Positions 9,571-18,620 of a stretch of DNA of 52,940 nucleotides are shown here, piece by piece. Source of the DNA: an uncultured Acidobacteriota bacterium (GTDB lineage Bacteria; Acidobacteriota; Terriglobia; Bryobacterales; Bryobacteraceae); contig CADECY010000022.1 in assembly GCA_902825945.1 (NCBI GenBank), positions 32,829 to 85,768 of the forward strand, written 5' to 3'. A model generated the notes under the pieces. The model ran no database searches and was not told the DNA's origin. It saw only the letters and a program-made list of their open reading frames with translations. How positions within the stretch are numbered: position 1 is the stretch's first letter; each line of letters starts with the position of its first letter. Both the position numbers and the translations under genes were made by a program.

Positions 9571-11127
9571 CTACATCCGGATGTTGGTCAGACCGGCGGT
9601 CGCGGGAATCGCCGTTTCGGGAAGTTGCGGAACCGCCAGTTCCGGCATCGGCTTGCTCCGGAACAGGCGCAGGCAGATCGACCCGGTGAGACGCGCCCAA
9701 CGATTGGCGCTCTTGCGGCGCGCACTGTCGGTGGCGATTCCGGTGTTGGCATACATCTGGCGATAGAGCTTCGAGATGAACACAAAGGCCAGCCGGGCCT
9801 TGACCGACTTCACGCACTTGGCCCGTTTCCAAATCTCGGGCAGCTTGTAGTAGTTATCCCAAACACCTTGCGTCCGCATGCGGATCTCGTCGGCCGACAT
9901 GCTCGGATGTGGCATGTACAGCTTGGGCCGGCGGTGTCCTGGAATCAGCCAGTAGCGCGTGAGCGGGACTCCTTCGACGACGGGAACCTTGCCCTCGGCC
10001 GTCTTCTCCCATCTTTCGAAATCGACGGTGCCGGGGAAGGGCGTCATCATCACGAATTGGGCGAACGTCAACTCGGCCCGCTTGGCCAGATCCGCGGTCG
10101 CGTCGAAGGTCTCCTTGCGATCGGAAGCCAACCCGAAGATGAACGATCCGAGTACGTGGACGCCATGTTCCTTGAACAGCCGCAGGCGGGTGACGAGATC
10201 TTCGCCCGACAGGTTGAAGTCCTTGTAGACGGTCTTCAAGCCTTCTGGAGTCACGGCTTCCACGCCCACCAGCGCGCCCTTGATGCGAGCCTTGCGCATC
10301 GCGTCGAGGAACGCGGTGTCCTCGGCGGCCTCCATGGTGATCTGGGTGAACAGAATCGTGTCGGAAGGCAGTTGCGCCAGCAACTCCATGAGGGCGAAGC
10401 GCTCTTCGCGCATCGCGCGGAGTTCAGCCACTCGCGCCTCGTTGCCTTGCCGTTCGGCGAGTTGGATATCTTTCAAAGTCACCGGATAGAAGTTGTCGTC
10501 GGCGAGCGCGATGAAGCGATAGCCGAGGCGTCGCAGTTGGACGATCTCCTCGATCACGGCATTGCCAGTACGCTGGCGCGGCTTTTGCCCATCCGTGCGC
10601 CAGACCGAACAGAACGAGCAGTGCTTGGGACATCCGCGCACGGTCTGCACCGAGGCCCACATGTACCGGTCCGCCGGCAGCAGATCCCAGCGGGCGGGCA
10701 GGAACTTACCCGCGTTGACTCGTCCGCCATCGTAGAGCGGCTTCAATTCGCCTTTGACGCAATCATCGAGCACCATGCCCCAGGCGGCGTCGCCGTCACC
10801 CTTGACCACCGCGTGTCCGTGGCCCTGCTCCCGGGCTTCATCCGGATACAGCGTCGAGTGAATCCCACCGTATACTACGGTGGCGCCGCGCTCGCGCGCC
10901 ATTTTGCCAACCTGGTATCCGCGCAAGGCGTTGGCCGTGTGGATTCCGATTCCAACGACATCACCTGGCTGGATCCGCTCCGGATCGATCGATTCCAGTG
11001 TTTCATCCACGATAACGGGGTCTCCGTATCGCTCTGGGGTGGCCGCCGCTAGCACGTATAGCCAGCGAGGCGTGATCACACCGACACCGAATGCAACGTC
11101 ACTCGGGTTGACGAGAAAAATACGCAC
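9571..11127 (-). CDS. B12-binding-domain radical SAM protein
   Basis: 518 residues. The N-terminal 130 residues form a Rossmann-like cobalamin-binding-type domain (MRIFLVNPSDVAFGVGV, GIGIHTANALRGY, YGGIHSTLYPDEA), without the classical DxHxxG that holds cobalamin base-off. The radical SAM cluster motif CPKHCSFC (near residue 167) follows, then the barrel (ADDNFYPV, GALVGVEAVT, LGSFIFGL). The C-terminus resembles the helical region common to HpnJ-like and other class B radical SAM enzymes. Members methylate or rearrange lipids, peptides or cofactors; the substrate here cannot be read from the sequence. A perfect 14-base palindrome lies just upstream of the start. Confidence 0.9.
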   Translation of the reverse strand: MRIFLVNPSDVAFGVGVITPRWLYVLAAATPERYGDPVIVDETLESIDPERIQPGDVVGIGIHTANALRGYQVGKMARERGATVVYGGIHSTLYPDEAREQGHGHAVVKGDGDAAWGMVLDDCVKGELKPLYDGGRVNAGKFLPARWDLLPADRYMWASVQTVRGCPKHCSFCSVWRTDGQKPRQRTGNAVIEEIVQLRRLGYRFIALADDNFYPVTLKDIQLAERQGNEARVAELRAMREERFALMELLAQLPSDTILFTQITMEAAEDTAFLDAMRKARIKGALVGVEAVTPEGLKTVYKDFNLSGEDLVTRLRLFKEHGVHVLGSFIFGLASDRKETFDATADLAKRAELTFAQFVMMTPFPGTVDFERWEKTAEGKVPVVEGVPLTRYWLIPGHRRPKLYMPHPSMSADEIRMRTQGVWDNYYKLPEIWKRAKCVKSVKARLAFVFISKLYRQMYANTGIATDSARRKSANRWARLTGSICLRLFRSKPMPELAVPQLPETAIPATAGLTNIRM

Positions 11128-11145
11128 GGACTCTCCTTAGGCGAT

Positions 11146-11159
11146 TGCCCGATCGGGCA
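11146..11159. promoter_or_regulatory. Perfect 14-base palindrome upstream of the radical SAM gene
   Basis: TGCCCGATCGGGCA is a perfect palindrome whose near edge is 18 bases upstream of the radical SAM start codon. The position suits a repressor operator or a hairpin in the 5' leader. The rest of the 245-base divergent gap (11128-11372) between this gene and the DUF3311 gene shows nothing else I recognise. Confidence 0.4.
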
Positions 11160-11372
11160 CGAGTAAACCGGGCGTTGGAACAAACCGACGATTCAATTAG
11201 CGGACCGGACGGTGCGGGCGATTCAACCAAGCGGCATAAACGCTCGACCCTCGCTCATGGGAACTGCCGCGCCGAGACCGACTACCTACCGTACCACCGT
11301 TCGAGCCGTTTCGCCAACCAGTCTTTTGATCCGCGTGCGGCACCATGCCGGGTTTTGTGATACGTTGAGTCC

Positions 11373-11582
11373 TTGATTCTCTTGCTGCTCGGGGCGATCC
11401 TTTTTTTTCTGCACCAGGATTTCTGGTTCTGGAACGATGCACGCCCGCTGGTGTTCGGATTCCTGCCGGTGGGGTTGGCCTACCATGGGGCCTATACGCT
11501 CGTGATCGCGGCATTCATGGCTCTGTTGTGCCGCGTGGCGTGGCCCGCGCACCTCGAAGGCGAGGAGGGCCCGGCGGATTGA
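11373..11582 (+). CDS. DUF3311-family small membrane protein
   Basis: 69 residues starting at TTG 11373. Two hydrophobic segments ([17 protein letters not shown] and [20 protein letters not shown]) flank the short motif [20 protein letters not shown], which is typical of DUF3311. Proteins of this family are usually encoded directly before a sodium:solute symporter and are thought to be a small partner subunit. That is the case here: its TGA stop overlaps the TTG start of the symporter. No ATG start fits the frame; the nearest ATG at 11345 is in another frame and stops at once. Confidence 0.82.
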   Translation: MILLLLGAILFFLHQDFWFWNDARPLVFGFLPVGLAYHGAYTLVIAAFMALLCRVAWPAHLEGEEGPAD

Positions 11583-13111
11583 TCGCCACCGTTTTCGTCG
11601 CTTTCTATCTGGCGGTGGTTCTCTACATCGGGATCTTCGCGTTTCGCCACAAGCGGGGCAAGGGCGCCGAGGACTTCTTCCTCGCCGGCCGCTCGCTCGG
11701 CGGATTCGTATTCCTGTTTTCTCTCTTCGGAACGCACATGACCGCTTTCGCGATTCTGGGCTCTTCCGGACACGCCTTTCAGAACGGCATCGTCACCTAC
11801 GGACTCATGGCGTCATCCTCAGCGCTCATCGTGCCGGTGCTGCTCCTCTACGGCGGTACGCGGATCTGGGCTCTCGGCAAGAAGTTCGGATTCATGACTC
11901 CGGTCCAGATTTTCCGCGACCGCTGGGAGTGTGGACACATCGGCACCGTCATCTTCGTGGTGAAGGCCGTGTTGCTCGTCCCGTACATCATCATCGGCGT
12001 GATGGGCGGCGGCACCGCGCTGCAGGCCATTTCTGGCGGTTTCGTGCCCTACTGGCTGGGCGGCGCGATCGTCGCGGTGGTGGTGATGAGCTATGTCTTC
12101 TTCGGAGGCATGCGCGGAACGGCCTGGGTGAACACGTTCCAGACGCTGCTGTTCCTTTCGTTCGGCGCCATCGCAGTTCTCGTCATTGGTTATGGGATGG
12201 GCGGATTCGGGCCCGCGATGGAGCGCCTGCTCGCCGACCCATCGACCGCGCCGCTGCTTTCACGAGAGCGCATTCCACCGCTGTTCTTCTTCAGCTACAC
12301 CTTCATTCCACTGTCGGCGATCGCGTTCCCGCACATCGGGATCTTTTGCCTCACCGCGAACAAGGCCTCGCAGTTCCGCCGGACCGTGATTCTCTATCCG
12401 GTCTGCCTGCTCGTAATCTGGCTCCCTTGCGTCTATCTCGGCGTTGCCGCCAACGCGGTTCCGGAAATTCCCAAGACAGCCCGCGACGCCGTGTTGTTGA
12501 ACCTGCTGAATCTCCATTCGCCCGAATGGCTGGCGGGCATTCTCGGCGCGGGCATCATGGCGGCGGTTATGGCGAGCGACTCGCAAATCCTCGCGCTCTC
12601 GACGATGTTCACCGAAGATGTCTTCGCCTACTACGGACACAAGGATCGCTTCGGGCCGGCCGCGCAGGTTTACACGGGCCGGGCCTTCGTGATCGTGGTC
12701 ACGGCCGTGGCGTATCTGGTCGCGTTGAAGGCTCCCGCGAGCATCTTCGAACTCGCCTCGCAATTCGCATTCTCCGGGTTCTCCGCGCTTACTCCGCTGA
12801 TTCTGGGCGCTCTGTTTTGGCGTGGCAGCACGAAGTGGGGCGCGCTCGCGAGCACGCTATGGGTGGCCTTCGCCATCGCGGGAATCGCGTGGCTGCAGGC
12901 GGTGGTTCCGGCTCCGCCTCCAGGACCGCCCGCGCCGGTCTGGGTGGTGGGTGGAACCGCGATCATCTCGCGCACTGCTACCGGAACCGCAATCTTCGGC
13001 ATGCTGCCAGTGGCCGCCATGACCGTTGTATCGGCGTTGTTGATGATCGCGGTGTCGATGGCAACGCCGAAGCCGTCCCCGGCCACGATCCGGCGCTACT
13101 TCCCGGTCTGA
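11579..13111 (+). CDS. Sodium:solute symporter family protein (SSS)
   Basis: 510 residues from TTG 11579, chosen because the sequence before it is arginine-rich and not membrane-like, and because it overlaps the DUF3311 stop (TTGA). About 13 membrane segments; family motifs include [52 protein letters not shown] and the segment [23 protein letters not shown]. It should import an organic solute using the sodium gradient; the closest relatives by eye are the pantothenate/proline-type branch. The solute is unknown. Forms a two-gene unit with the DUF3311 protein. Confidence 0.92.
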   Translation: MIATVFVAFYLAVVLYIGIFAFRHKRGKGAEDFFLAGRSLGGFVFLFSLFGTHMTAFAILGSSGHAFQNGIVTYGLMASSSALIVPVLLLYGGTRIWALGKKFGFMTPVQIFRDRWECGHIGTVIFVVKAVLLVPYIIIGVMGGGTALQAISGGFVPYWLGGAIVAVVVMSYVFFGGMRGTAWVNTFQTLLFLSFGAIAVLVIGYGMGGFGPAMERLLADPSTAPLLSRERIPPLFFFSYTFIPLSAIAFPHIGIFCLTANKASQFRRTVILYPVCLLVIWLPCVYLGVAANAVPEIPKTARDAVLLNLLNLHSPEWLAGILGAGIMAAVMASDSQILALSTMFTEDVFAYYGHKDRFGPAAQVYTGRAFVIVVTAVAYLVALKAPASIFELASQFAFSGFSALTPLILGALFWRGSTKWGALASTLWVAFAIAGIAWLQAVVPAPPPGPPAPVWVVGGTAIISRTATGTAIFGMLPVAAMTVVSALLMIAVSMATPKPSPATIRRYFPV

Positions 13112-13112
13112 C

Positions 13113-13298
13113 TCAGGCCTTGCTGACCGCTATCACTTCCTTGATCGTGAGCAGGAAGATGTGGGCACCCTCCGACGCCAACTGGCCATTCGAATAGCCG
13201 CCATCGAGAGAGGTGTCCAATCCGCCCGTGGCCGGAACGCGCCGTAACTCGTAAGGCCCAGACTGTTCGGAATGGCGAAGTAGTAAAGGTAGCCCTCT
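13113..13298 (-). pseudogene. C-terminal blade of the propeller protein, reached only through two frameshifts
   Basis: After the early stop, a second frame reads ITLMAEEGYLYYFAIPNSLG, a clear propeller strand. The original frame then resumes with PYELRRVPATGGLDTSLDGG and ends ...HIFLLTIKEVIAVSKA at TGA 13115-13113. So the frame shifts once near 13320 and back near 13262. The two changes compensate, and without them the gene would run 14066-13113 as one protein of about 317 residues. Either two indel mutations or two sequencing errors. Confidence 0.7.
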
Positions 13299-14066
13299 TC
13301 AGCCATCAGCGTGATTGGTTTGCGCCGCCGGCGCCGCGATGAAGCGCGGCTTGCCCCCGCCGATGGGATACCGGACGATGCGGTGTTTCGATCGGGGAGC
13401 GCCAGTCTGGAAGAAGTACAGGGCCTCCGCGTCACGGGTGAGTCCACTCGTGATCCGGTTGCCCTCGGCCGAGTAGACCAATTCGGGATTCCCTCCATCG
13501 ATCCGCTTTCTCGTCAATCCGCCCGGCGTCATCCAATAGATCGAATCGCTCGCCGGGACCGGGTGGCTCAAGGCGCCGCCGGATTCGTGGTGCTTGGTCG
13601 CGCTTCCGCCCCTCAATGGGACCGTGTAGACGTAGTACTTCCCACCCAGCGGGATGCCGGCCGCGAAACAGAGGACGCCCTCGTTGATGACGAAGTCCAA
13701 CGCGGGAACCGCGCCCCGGGCGATCGTCTCCGAATTTCCTCCGGAGAGCTTCACCCGCCGGAGCGCTCCATCGCCGGTCCAATAAAGGTATTCGCCGTAC
13801 ACCTGGATCTGGTCCACTGCCCCGGCGCCGTCCACCAACAACTTCGGCTCACTGCTGTTGTTCGAGGGTATGCTCCAGATGGTGCCGCGTTTGGTATGGT
13901 AGTCGAAGTTCCCGGCGAAGACCGAGCCACCCGCCGCCGCGATGCCATGGACACTGTCGAATCTGGCGAGCACGCGGCTCTTGGTCCACCCCGGAGTATT
14001 CGGAGAGCTGCACCCAATGGTGCCGAGCCATGAGGAAATCAGGACTTCTCGCCTCGTCAGCCGCAC
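13299..14066 (-). CDS. Beta-propeller lipoprotein-like protein, C-terminus frameshifted
   Basis: 255 residues as read, ending early at a TGA. The N-terminus has an RR motif and a lipobox-like Cys (RREVLISSWLGTIGC), so it is probably exported and perhaps lipidated. The body consists of short propeller blades with alternating IYW/LYW and GG motifs (YGEYLYWTGDGALRRVKLSGG, SDSIYWMTPGGLTRKRIDGG, EALYFFQTGA), like DUF5050-type proteins. The last in-frame residues (QTNHADG) do not fit a blade. The missing blade is found just downstream in other frames, see 13113-13298. Divergent from the sigma factor gene with 51 bases between. Function unknown, probably ligand binding or scaffolding. Confidence 0.75.
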   Translation of the reverse strand: MRLTRREVLISSWLGTIGCSSPNTPGWTKSRVLARFDSVHGIAAAGGSVFAGNFDYHTKRGTIWSIPSNNSSEPKLLVDGAGAVDQIQVYGEYLYWTGDGALRRVKLSGGNSETIARGAVPALDFVINEGVLCFAAGIPLGGKYYVYTVPLRGGSATKHHESGGALSHPVPASDSIYWMTPGGLTRKRIDGGNPELVYSAEGNRITSGLTRDAEALYFFQTGAPRSKHRIVRYPIGGGKPRFIAAPAAQTNHADG

Positions 14067-14117
14067 GCTTCACGATATCAGATGGTAGCGAGATCCTGTT
14101 AGCATAAGAGGACTACG

Positions 14118-14744
14118 ATGACACCGAACGGGCATCAGCCGGAACCCAGCGGCGAAGATGTACTGGTACAGCGGGCCAAAGCCGGAGACGCCGCTGCGTT
14201 TTCCGAGCTGGTGAATCGCTACAATCGGCGAATCTTCCGCCTCACCAAACACATCACACAGAATCAGGAAGACGCGGAAGACGTCCTGCAAGAAGTGTTC
14301 CTCAAGGCATACACGCATCTGGGGGGCTTCGAAGGCAACTCGAAGTTCTATACATGGCTGGTCCGGATCGCCGTGAACGAATCCTTGATGAAGCTTCGCA
14401 AGCGTAAGACCGACAAGGAGATTTCGCTCGATGAACCGGTGGAAACAGGTGAGGATGAGGTAGTGCGGGAGATCGCGGTTTGGGAAGGTACGCCGGAGAT
14501 GAAGTACTCGCAGACCGAACTGCGCGGAATTCTGGATGAGGCCATCGCAAGCCTCGAACCCATCTACCGGACCGTGTTCACCCTGCGCGATGTCGATGAC
14601 CTCTCCACCGAAGAGACCGCCAGTGCCCTGGGCCTGAGCATCCCGGCCGTCAAGAGCCGGCTGCTTCGAGCCCGCCTGCAGCTCCGGGAAAAACTGACGC
14701 GTGTCTTCAAGCGGAAAGGGGAAGACCTGTTTGCTTACCTGTAA
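14118..14744 (+). CDS. RNA polymerase ECF sigma factor (RpoE-like)
   Basis: 208 residues with region 2 (about 30-95: YNRRIFRLTKHITQNQEDAE, DVLQEVFLKAY, FYTWLVRIAVNESL) and region 4 (about 135-195: SLEPIYRTVFTLRDVDDLS, ALGLSIPAVKSRLLRARLQL). A ribosome site (AGAGGA) lies 6 bases before the ATG. Directs RNA polymerase to a small regulon under control of the overlapping zinc-finger anti-sigma gene. The third gene in the row, an FAD oxidoreductase, is probably cotranscribed. Stress or redox control is likely for this pair; the actual signal is not visible. Confidence 0.95.
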   Translation: MTPNGHQPEPSGEDVLVQRAKAGDAAAFSELVNRYNRRIFRLTKHITQNQEDAEDVLQEVFLKAYTHLGGFEGNSKFYTWLVRIAVNESLMKLRKRKTDKEISLDEPVETGEDEVVREIAVWEGTPEMKYSQTELRGILDEAIASLEPIYRTVFTLRDVDDLSTEETASALGLSIPAVKSRLLRARLQLREKLTRVFKRKGEDLFAYL

Positions 14745-14988
14745 GGACTTTCTTCGGTGGCTCAACGAGTACGTGGACGAGACCGCCGATACCGAGACTC
14801 GCGTCCACCTCGAGGAGCACGTCAAGGCCTGTCCCAACTGCTGGGTCATCTTCGATACGACGAAGAAGACCATCCAGGTCTATAAGGGCATGGAGGCGCA
14901 AACCTTGCCGGATGATGTTCAATCGCGTTTGATGGCCGCGCTGGACCGGCGCATGTCGGCGGGGGATACGCCTCCTCCCCGAGCGTAA
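14731..14988 (+). CDS. Zinc-finger anti-sigma factor
   Basis: 85 residues if started at TTG 14731, where AGGGGAAG sits about 6 bases upstream; a GTG at 14701 in the same frame is the alternative (95 residues). The protein has the ZAS motif HxxxCxxC in EEHVKACPNCW, preceded by an upstream Cys and His region (LTCKDFLRWLNEY), and a helical tail. It has no membrane segment, so it is a cytoplasmic anti-sigma factor. Its start overlaps the sigma factor end by 14 bases, so the two are made in step. Redox or zinc sensing is typical of such proteins. Confidence 0.87.
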   Translation: MLTCKDFLRWLNEYVDETADTETRVHLEEHVKACPNCWVIFDTTKKTIQVYKGMEAQTLPDDVQSRLMAALDRRMSAGDTPPPRA

Positions 14989-14995
14989 GGTTCGC

Positions 14996-16549
14996 GTGAC
15001 ACTGGCGGGGCTCTTTGCCATCGCGGCGCTGTTGCCCGCGGCCCAGTTTGACGTCGTGGTGTATGGCGGAACCGCAGGCGGTGTGATCGCAGCCGTGACC
15101 GCCGCGCGTGAAGGACTTTCGGTCGCGCTGCTCGAGCCCGGCCGCCAAATCGGCGGCATGACCAGCGGCGGACTCGGGCGCACCGACCACGGACGCAAGG
15201 AGACCATCGGCGGACATTCGCTCGAGTTCTACCGCCGCGTGGGCGCGAAATACGGCGAGCCGGTCACTTGGTACTTCGAACCGCACGCCGCCGAACTCGT
15301 GCTGGGTGAAATGGTGGCCGAAGCGAAGGTGAAGGTGCTGTTCGAGCACCGTCTCCGCCAAGACGGCGGGATCAAGAAGCGCAAGGGCCGCATCACCGAG
15401 ATCTCCTGCGAGAACGGGACCGCATTCACGGCGAAAATCTTCATCGACGCGACGTATGAGGGCGACCTGCTCGCCTTCGCCAAGGTTCCGTACACGGTGG
15501 GGCGCGAGGCCACCTCGAAATATGGCGAAGCGCTCGCGGGCGTCCGCCCCAAGGACAAAAAGCATCAGTTCGATTTCCCAGTGAGCGGCTATGCGAACGA
15601 GGCCAAGACGATTCTACTCGACGAGATCCAGCCGGGACAGCGCGGCGAAATCGGGGCCGGCGACAAGAACGTCCAGGCCTACAACTTCCGGCTTTGCCTC
15701 ACCCGGAATCCGAACAACCGGATCGCGTTCCCCAAACCCAAGGGCTACGTAGCGTCACGCTACTGGTTGTTGACGAAGTACCTCGAAGGACTCGCGGCGC
15801 ACCTGAAGCGGCCGGTGACGATGCGCGACATCCTCGGCGTGGCCGAGCTCCCGAATGGAAAAACGGATGTCAACAATCGCGGAGCTTTTTCGACGGACTA
15901 CATCGGAGGAAGCCACGCTTATCCGGAAGCCGATTACCAAACCCGCGCCCTCATCTGGCAACAACACATCGACTACACTGCCGGGCTGCTCTACTACCTC
16001 GCCAACGATCCCGATGTCCCCGAAGCTCTCCGCCAGGAAGCCGGCGGATGGGGCCTCGCCGCCGACGAGTTCGCTGCCACGAACAACTGGCCCCATCAGT
16101 TGTACGTTCGCGAGGCGCGGCGCATGACCGGTGATTTCGTCATGACCCAGCGCGATCTCCAGGACGAACGAACCAAAGGTGACTCCATCGGCATGGGCTC
16201 CTACAATTCCGACTCGCACAATGTCCAGCGCTATCTCGAAAAAGACGGAACGGTGCAGAACGAAGGCAACATGGAAGTGCCGGTGAAGCCCTACCAAATT
16301 CCGTATCGAGTGCTCGTTCCGCCTCGCAAGGCGGTAACCAATCTTCTCGTGCCGGTATGCGTGTCGTCGAGCCATGTCGCCTACTCGACGCTGCGCATGG
16401 AGCCCGTCTACATGATCATGGGCCATGCGGCCGGAGTCGCGGCGAAACTGGCGGTGGAGAAGGACGCGGCTGTTCAGGACGTCCCCGCGGCGGAGATGCG
16501 CAAGCGGCTGCAAGCCCAGGGAGCGGTGCTCGAACTGCCGGTCAAGTAG
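14996..16549 (+). CDS. Exported FAD-dependent oxidoreductase
   Basis: 517 residues from GTG 14996, 7 bases after the anti-sigma gene. The N-terminus is a signal-like stretch (LAGLFAIAALLPAAQ), followed at once by the FAD-binding motif VVVYGGTAGGVIAAVTAARE and LLEPGRQIGGMTSGGLG. This is the FAD_oxidored family (PF12831-type), common in Acidobacteria and Planctomycetes and often paired with polysaccharide breakdown genes. The C-terminus has YMIMGHAAGVAAKLAVE, the second FAD contact. Electron acceptor and substrate are unknown. Its position places it under the ECF sigma operon. The last 8 bases overlap the end of the convergent amidohydrolase gene. Confidence 0.9.
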   Translation: MTLAGLFAIAALLPAAQFDVVVYGGTAGGVIAAVTAAREGLSVALLEPGRQIGGMTSGGLGRTDHGRKETIGGHSLEFYRRVGAKYGEPVTWYFEPHAAELVLGEMVAEAKVKVLFEHRLRQDGGIKKRKGRITEISCENGTAFTAKIFIDATYEGDLLAFAKVPYTVGREATSKYGEALAGVRPKDKKHQFDFPVSGYANEAKTILLDEIQPGQRGEIGAGDKNVQAYNFRLCLTRNPNNRIAFPKPKGYVASRYWLLTKYLEGLAAHLKRPVTMRDILGVAELPNGKTDVNNRGAFSTDYIGGSHAYPEADYQTRALIWQQHIDYTAGLLYYLANDPDVPEALRQEAGGWGLAADEFAATNNWPHQLYVREARRMTGDFVMTQRDLQDERTKGDSIGMGSYNSDSHNVQRYLEKDGTVQNEGNMEVPVKPYQIPYRVLVPPRKAVTNLLVPVCVSSSHVAYSTLRMEPVYMIMGHAAGVAAKLAVEKDAAVQDVPAAEMRKRLQAQGAVLELPVK

Positions 16550-17771
16550 CTCTCTTCCCGCCCTGCATCACCGCCACGAATCGCGACCGGTCCTCGAGTA
16601 CCGAGATGTCCGCGACGACATCGGCGCCGACAACGAGGATGTCGGCCAGCTTCCCGGGTTCGAGGGTTCCAAAGTCGTCACCGCGGCCCATGATTTCGGC
16701 GCCCGTTCGTGTCGCGCACCGGATCACTTCGAGCGGCGATAGCCCCACGTAGCGGACGAAGAACGTCAGTTCTTTCGCGTAGGTTCCATGGGGAGTCCAC
16801 GCGAAGCCGTAGTCGCCGCCCATGCCGAGCCGCCCGCCCGCTTTCAGGATCCGGCGCGCGCTCTCGGCTCCGCCTTCGAGAGTCTCCTTGTGGCCGTCGA
16901 TCACACGTTGCGGCATTCCCCAGTCCTTGCCATATTCGATGCTCGCCCACTCGAACTGCAGCGCCGGCACCGCGGGCACGTCGCGCGCGAGCATCAGGTC
17001 GAGACCCTCGTCGTCGATGAAGGTTGCGTGTTCGATCGCGTCGTATCCGGCGCGCAGCGCGTTATTGATTCCTTCGGTCGCCCGGCAATGTCCGGTCACT
17101 TTGAGGTGGTGATTGTGCGCCGTGGCTACGACGGCGTGCATCTCCTCGAACGTCATGCAGAGCGTGTGGTGATCGTTGGTGTCGGGCGCGGCGGCATCGC
17201 CGGTCGGATAGGTCTTCACCCATTCGACGCCATCTTTCACCAGCTTGCGGACCGCCGCGCGGGCATCGTTGGGCCCGTTCACCAACAGCACCAGACCCTC
17301 CATGCCGATACGCCGGTAGTCCGGATTCCAGTCCATCAGCCCGCCCACCCCGCAAATTTCGCGTCCGCTGGCGGCAAGGCGCGGACCCGGCGTGATCCCC
17401 TCCTGGATCGCCTTCTTCAGCCAAACGTCGATGTTGAACAGGCTTCCGCCGCTGCGCGCCGCGGTGTATCCGCACTCGAGGGCCAACCGAGCGTTCGCGG
17501 CGGCGAGCAACGTCACGTACTCGACCGGATACTTGATGTCGAGATCCTCGAGCGCGGCTACGTTGAAGTAGGTCGGATGGAAGTGGGCCTCCACCAGTCC
17601 GGGCATGATGGTGCCGCCACGCGCATCGATCGCTTCTGCTTCCGCGTACGGAGGGGCGTTTGTTTCCGGGCCCGCGTAGACGATTCGCTCGCCATCGACG
17701 AGCACGGCGCCTCGAGGCACCGGAGGTCCGCCGTTGCCGTCCACCAGTGTTCCATTGCGAATGATGATCAT
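16542..17771 (-). CDS. Amidohydrolase family protein
   Basis: 409 residues from ATG 17771; the frame upstream is arginine-rich and not conserved. Starts with the small beta domain (MIIIRNGTLVDGNGGPPV), then the metal-binding HxH in GLVEAHFHPTYFN, a later His in LKVTGHCRATEG, another in DAIEHATFIDD, and the Asp-bearing loop LGMGGDYGFAWTPHGTY. This is the imidazolonepropionase/prolidase-like branch (Amidohydro_1), active on cyclic or peptide-like amides; the substrate is not known. Only 5 bases separate it from the alpha/beta hydrolase gene upstream, so they form an operon. Cytoplasmic, no signal peptide. Confidence 0.92.
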   Translation of the reverse strand: MIIIRNGTLVDGNGGPPVPRGAVLVDGERIVYAGPETNAPPYAEAEAIDARGGTIMPGLVEAHFHPTYFNVAALEDLDIKYPVEYVTLLAAANARLALECGYTAARSGGSLFNIDVWLKKAIQEGITPGPRLAASGREICGVGGLMDWNPDYRRIGMEGLVLLVNGPNDARAAVRKLVKDGVEWVKTYPTGDAAAPDTNDHHTLCMTFEEMHAVVATAHNHHLKVTGHCRATEGINNALRAGYDAIEHATFIDDEGLDLMLARDVPAVPALQFEWASIEYGKDWGMPQRVIDGHKETLEGGAESARRILKAGGRLGMGGDYGFAWTPHGTYAKELTFFVRYVGLSPLEVIRCATRTGAEIMGRGDDFGTLEPGKLADILVVGADVVADISVLEDRSRFVAVMQGGKRAT

Positions 17772-17776
17772 GGCTG

Positions 17777-18598
17777 CTACTCCAATGATGCGAGGAATTC
17801 GACGAGCGGGCGCGTTACGGCGGCGGTACCGAGCCAATGCGCCTGATGTCCGATGCCCTTCAGGAATGCTGTCGTACAATCGGGCGCGAGCCGCTCGAAC
17901 CATTCCGAGTCTTCCACGGTCAGCATGCCGCCACACTCCGGATCGCTTCGGAAAAGCAGGACTGGACAATCGACCGATCGCTCGGTGTTGCCAGCGTCAT
18001 AGCCATCGAGCCACGTGCCCGCGACGATTGGCTCGATCACCTCGGGCCGCACGTGGCGGAGGCAGCTTGCGAAGAAGCGAAGAGAGGTGGCATCGCGCAG
18101 CGTCGAGAGCTTGACTGGCGAGCCGTTCGGTCCCGGCACATCGAGGCCGGCAAGTTCGCGGGCGAGATCCGCGGTGGAAGCGCCGCGGCCCACGAATGGC
18201 TGGATCGCGCGGAAGTATTCATGAAGTGGAGTTCCGCGAAGGCGCGCGCCCATGGTGTGAAACGGCGGGTCCTCGAGCACGAGCGCGGAGACGAGTTCAG
18301 GTTGCTGTCGGGCGAGGCGTGCGGCCACCATCGCGCCGAGCGAATGTCCGTAGACGATCGCCGGCCGGCCCACGCGTTCTCGAAGGTAGGCCGCGACATC
18401 GTCCACGTAATCGATCACCAGGTAGCGTGAAGCGGCTTCGGAAGCCCCGTGCCCGCGCAAGTCGAGCGAGTGGACGCTCCAGCCCGGTGTCAACACTGGA
18501 AACAGCGGCGCGAAACAGCGGCCGTTTCGAAGCACGCCATGCAGAAAGACGATGGGCGTTCCGGCCTGTGGGGTCGTGTGCGCGTGAAGTTTTGCCAT
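17777..18598 (-). CDS. Alpha/beta hydrolase
   Basis: 273 residues from ATG 18598. Features of the fold: oxyanion loop VFLHGVLRNGRCF, LDLRGHGASE, nucleophile elbow YGHSLGAMVAARLA (Ser in GHSLG), acid loop VDCPVLLFRSDPECGG and the late His in LKGIGHQAHWLG. All catalytic residues are visible. Family members range from lactonases and haloperoxidases to esterases. It is cotranscribed with the amidohydrolase, which suggests a shared catabolic route, possibly hydrolysis of an ester or lactone followed by an amide. The start codon is 22 bases from the oppositely oriented dehydratase gene. Confidence 0.92.
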   Translation of the reverse strand: MAKLHAHTTPQAGTPIVFLHGVLRNGRCFAPLFPVLTPGWSVHSLDLRGHGASEAASRYLVIDYVDDVAAYLRERVGRPAIVYGHSLGAMVAARLARQQPELVSALVLEDPPFHTMGARLRGTPLHEYFRAIQPFVGRGASTADLARELAGLDVPGPNGSPVKLSTLRDATSLRFFASCLRHVRPEVIEPIVAGTWLDGYDAGNTERSVDCPVLLFRSDPECGGMLTVEDSEWFERLAPDCTTAFLKGIGHQAHWLGTAAVTRPLVEFLASLE

Positions 18599-18620
18599 GG
18601 AATGCAGGAGCCAGTATACG

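Noticed and set aside
11145..11360. Small plus-strand ORF in the gap before DUF3311
   Set aside because: No conserved features, no ribosome site, and it does not resemble a protein.
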